Origin: Helicobacteraceae bacterium
GTDB taxonomy: Bacteria > Campylobacterota > Campylobacteria > Campylobacterales > Sulfurimonadaceae
NCBI GenBank assembly: GCA_024635885.1
Contig: JAGXIA010000062.1
Location: 1-7,982, forward strand
DNA: 7,982 nt
Reading direction: 5' to 3'
In this document: positions 7,234-7,982 of the stretch, piece after piece
How the letters are laid out: each line of letters starts with the position of its first letter
How positions within the stretch are numbered: position 1 is the first letter of the stretch
The notes under the pieces: model-generated
What the model was told of the DNA's origin: nothing
What the model saw: only the letters and a program-made list of their open reading frames with translations
The model's database searches: none
Position numbers and translations under genes: made by a program

Positions 7234-7262
7234 ATAATTTCCAAGAAGTTTTTGATTTTGTC

Positions 7263-7268
7263 ATTGTA
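7263..7268 (-). promoter_or_regulatory. Possible internal -10 box before uppS
   Basis: TACAAT on the minus strand ends about 29 nt before the uppS ATG, in the only sizeable gap of the operon. The region upstream is AT-rich, but the best -35 match (TTGGTC, 19 nt away) is poor. It may allow uppS and the genes after it to be expressed apart from coaBC. Confidence 0.35.
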
Positions 7269-7277
7269 CCTTTTTTC

Positions 7278-7307
7278 GTTTATAAAAGACCAATTTTACT
7301 TATAAAC
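7278..7307. repeat. 8-bp inverted repeat over the coaBC stop
   Basis: GTTTATAA (7278-7285) and TTATAAAC (7300-7307) form a perfect inverted repeat with a 14-nt centre. The right arm includes the coaBC stop codon and the left arm lies about 10 nt before the possible uppS -10 box. On the minus strand it is followed by GAAAAAAGG rather than a T tract, so it is not a classical terminator. It could be an mRNA hairpin or an operator, or chance in AT-rich DNA. Confidence 0.3.
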
Positions 7308-7982
7308 TCTTTGCATACTCTAAAATGCCAAAGGATACTTCCAGTTTATTGCCATGAGGAATTGACTCTACTTTTTGATGAGTAATAAACTCTATCTTAT
7401 TTGTATCGCTTCCAAAATCAGAAGAGTCTTTGAGTACATTTAAACAAACGGCATCTATATTTTTAGCTTTTATCATTTCTGAAGCCTTGGATATAGCCTT
7501 AAATTCGTCCATCTCAGCTTTAAAGCCGACAGTCGTAATATCTGCTTTATCTATAGAACTTAAGATATCGGTATTCTTTTTTAAACGAAGTTCAAACTTC
7601 TCACCAAGTACTTCTTTTTTGAGTTTACCATTTTGAGTAAATTCTGGAATATAGTCACTTACAGCGGCTGCCATAAACAAATATGGCTTTTTCTCGATAA
7701 GGTGTATGTGCTCATCTTTTACAAGAGTAGCTTTTGAGAGTTTGCCTTTTTTAGCAATACGAATAGAGGCTGTTAAATAATCCATCATATCTTCTGTGTC
7801 AGTCACTTCTATGGTATGCATACTTTTTGGTAGCTCAGTGTCAAATCTTGTAGCGATTATATTTACATCTGCACCTTTACAGTAAAGTGCAGTAGCAAGA
7901 CTTGAAGCCATCTTACCGCTGGAAAAGTTAGAGAGGTAACGAACATCATCTATTTTTTCAATAGTTCCACCACCTGTAACTA
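7300..7982 (-). CDS. coaBC: CoaBC, phosphopantothenate-cysteine ligase (CoaB) part, 5' end outside window
   Basis: This is the CoaB half of the bifunctional Dfp/CoaBC enzyme, which joins phosphopantothenate and cysteine using CTP; the missing N-terminal CoaC half would decarboxylate the product in coenzyme A synthesis. The frame is open to the right edge, and the residues before the internal Met at 7911 are diagnostic: VTGGGTIEKIDDVRYLSN, then FSSGKM. Counting from that Met, further CoaB blocks are AAAVSDYIP (81-89), GKLKKEV (95-101), TTVGFKAE (127-134) and NVLKDSSDFGSDTNKIEF (158-175). About 226 residues are present, the usual CoaB length, so the gene is cut by the window and not broken. It is the first visible gene of the minus-strand operon. 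A free-standing CoaB cannot be excluded from this window, but the fused form is the bacterial norm. Confidence 0.93.
   Translation of the reverse strand, partial: VTGGGTIEKIDDVRYLSNFSSGKMASSLATALYCKGADVNIIATRFDTELPKSMHTIEVTDTEDMMDYLTASIRIAKKGKLSKATLVKDEHIHLIEKKPYLFMAAAVSDYIPEFTQNGKLKKEVLGEKFELRLKKNTDILSSIDKADITTVGFKAEMDEFKAISKASEMIKAKNIDAVCLNVLKDSSDFGSDTNKIEFITHQKVESIPHGNKLEVSFGILEYAKSL

Overview
The window is AT-rich and tightly packed. It reads as a chromosomal segment of a Gram-negative (diderm) bacterium, most likely Campylobacterota of the Sulfurimonas/Sulfurovum/Arcobacter kind. That placement rests on base composition, protein character and the order coaBC-uppS-prepilin peptidase-membrane protein-truA, which I recall from Campylobacter-type genomes. 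It is an inference without a database search. Eight protein-coding genes are supported, and the genes at both window edges are cut. I see no tRNA, rRNA, CRISPR array or intact mobile element.

Layout: positions 1-1884 (+) hold most of an LTA-synthase-like membrane phosphoglycerol/phosphoethanolamine transferase whose start lies before the window. It converges with a minus-strand gene (1914-3125) for a protein with a degenerate EAL domain joined to an HDOD domain. A 183-192 bp gap then holds that gene's promoter and an unexplained stop-free stretch. Next is a single gene for a PfpI/DJ-1-type protein (3318-3827, minus) with its own promoter just after the truA stop. From 4005 to the right edge runs a compact minus-strand operon, transcribed right to left: coaBC (3' part), uppS, prepilin peptidase, LptF/LptG permease, truA. 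Junctions after uppS are a 4-nt overlap, a 2-nt gap and a 0-nt gap. A possible secondary promoter precedes uppS.

The operon joins coenzyme A synthesis, the undecaprenyl carrier for peptidoglycan and surface glycans, type IV pilin/type II secretion pseudopilin maturation, LPS export and tRNA pseudouridylation. It is mostly housekeeping and envelope biogenesis. The EAL-HDOD protein is probably a signalling scaffold rather than an enzyme, and the PfpI protein a stress-type protein.

I found no convincing undescribed multi-gene system. The points worth a second look are small: an LtaS-like enzyme in a diderm setting, the catalytically degraded EAL domain, a 51-codon open stretch directly after the pfpI-like gene, and a tandem 11-bp repeat at that gene's promoter.
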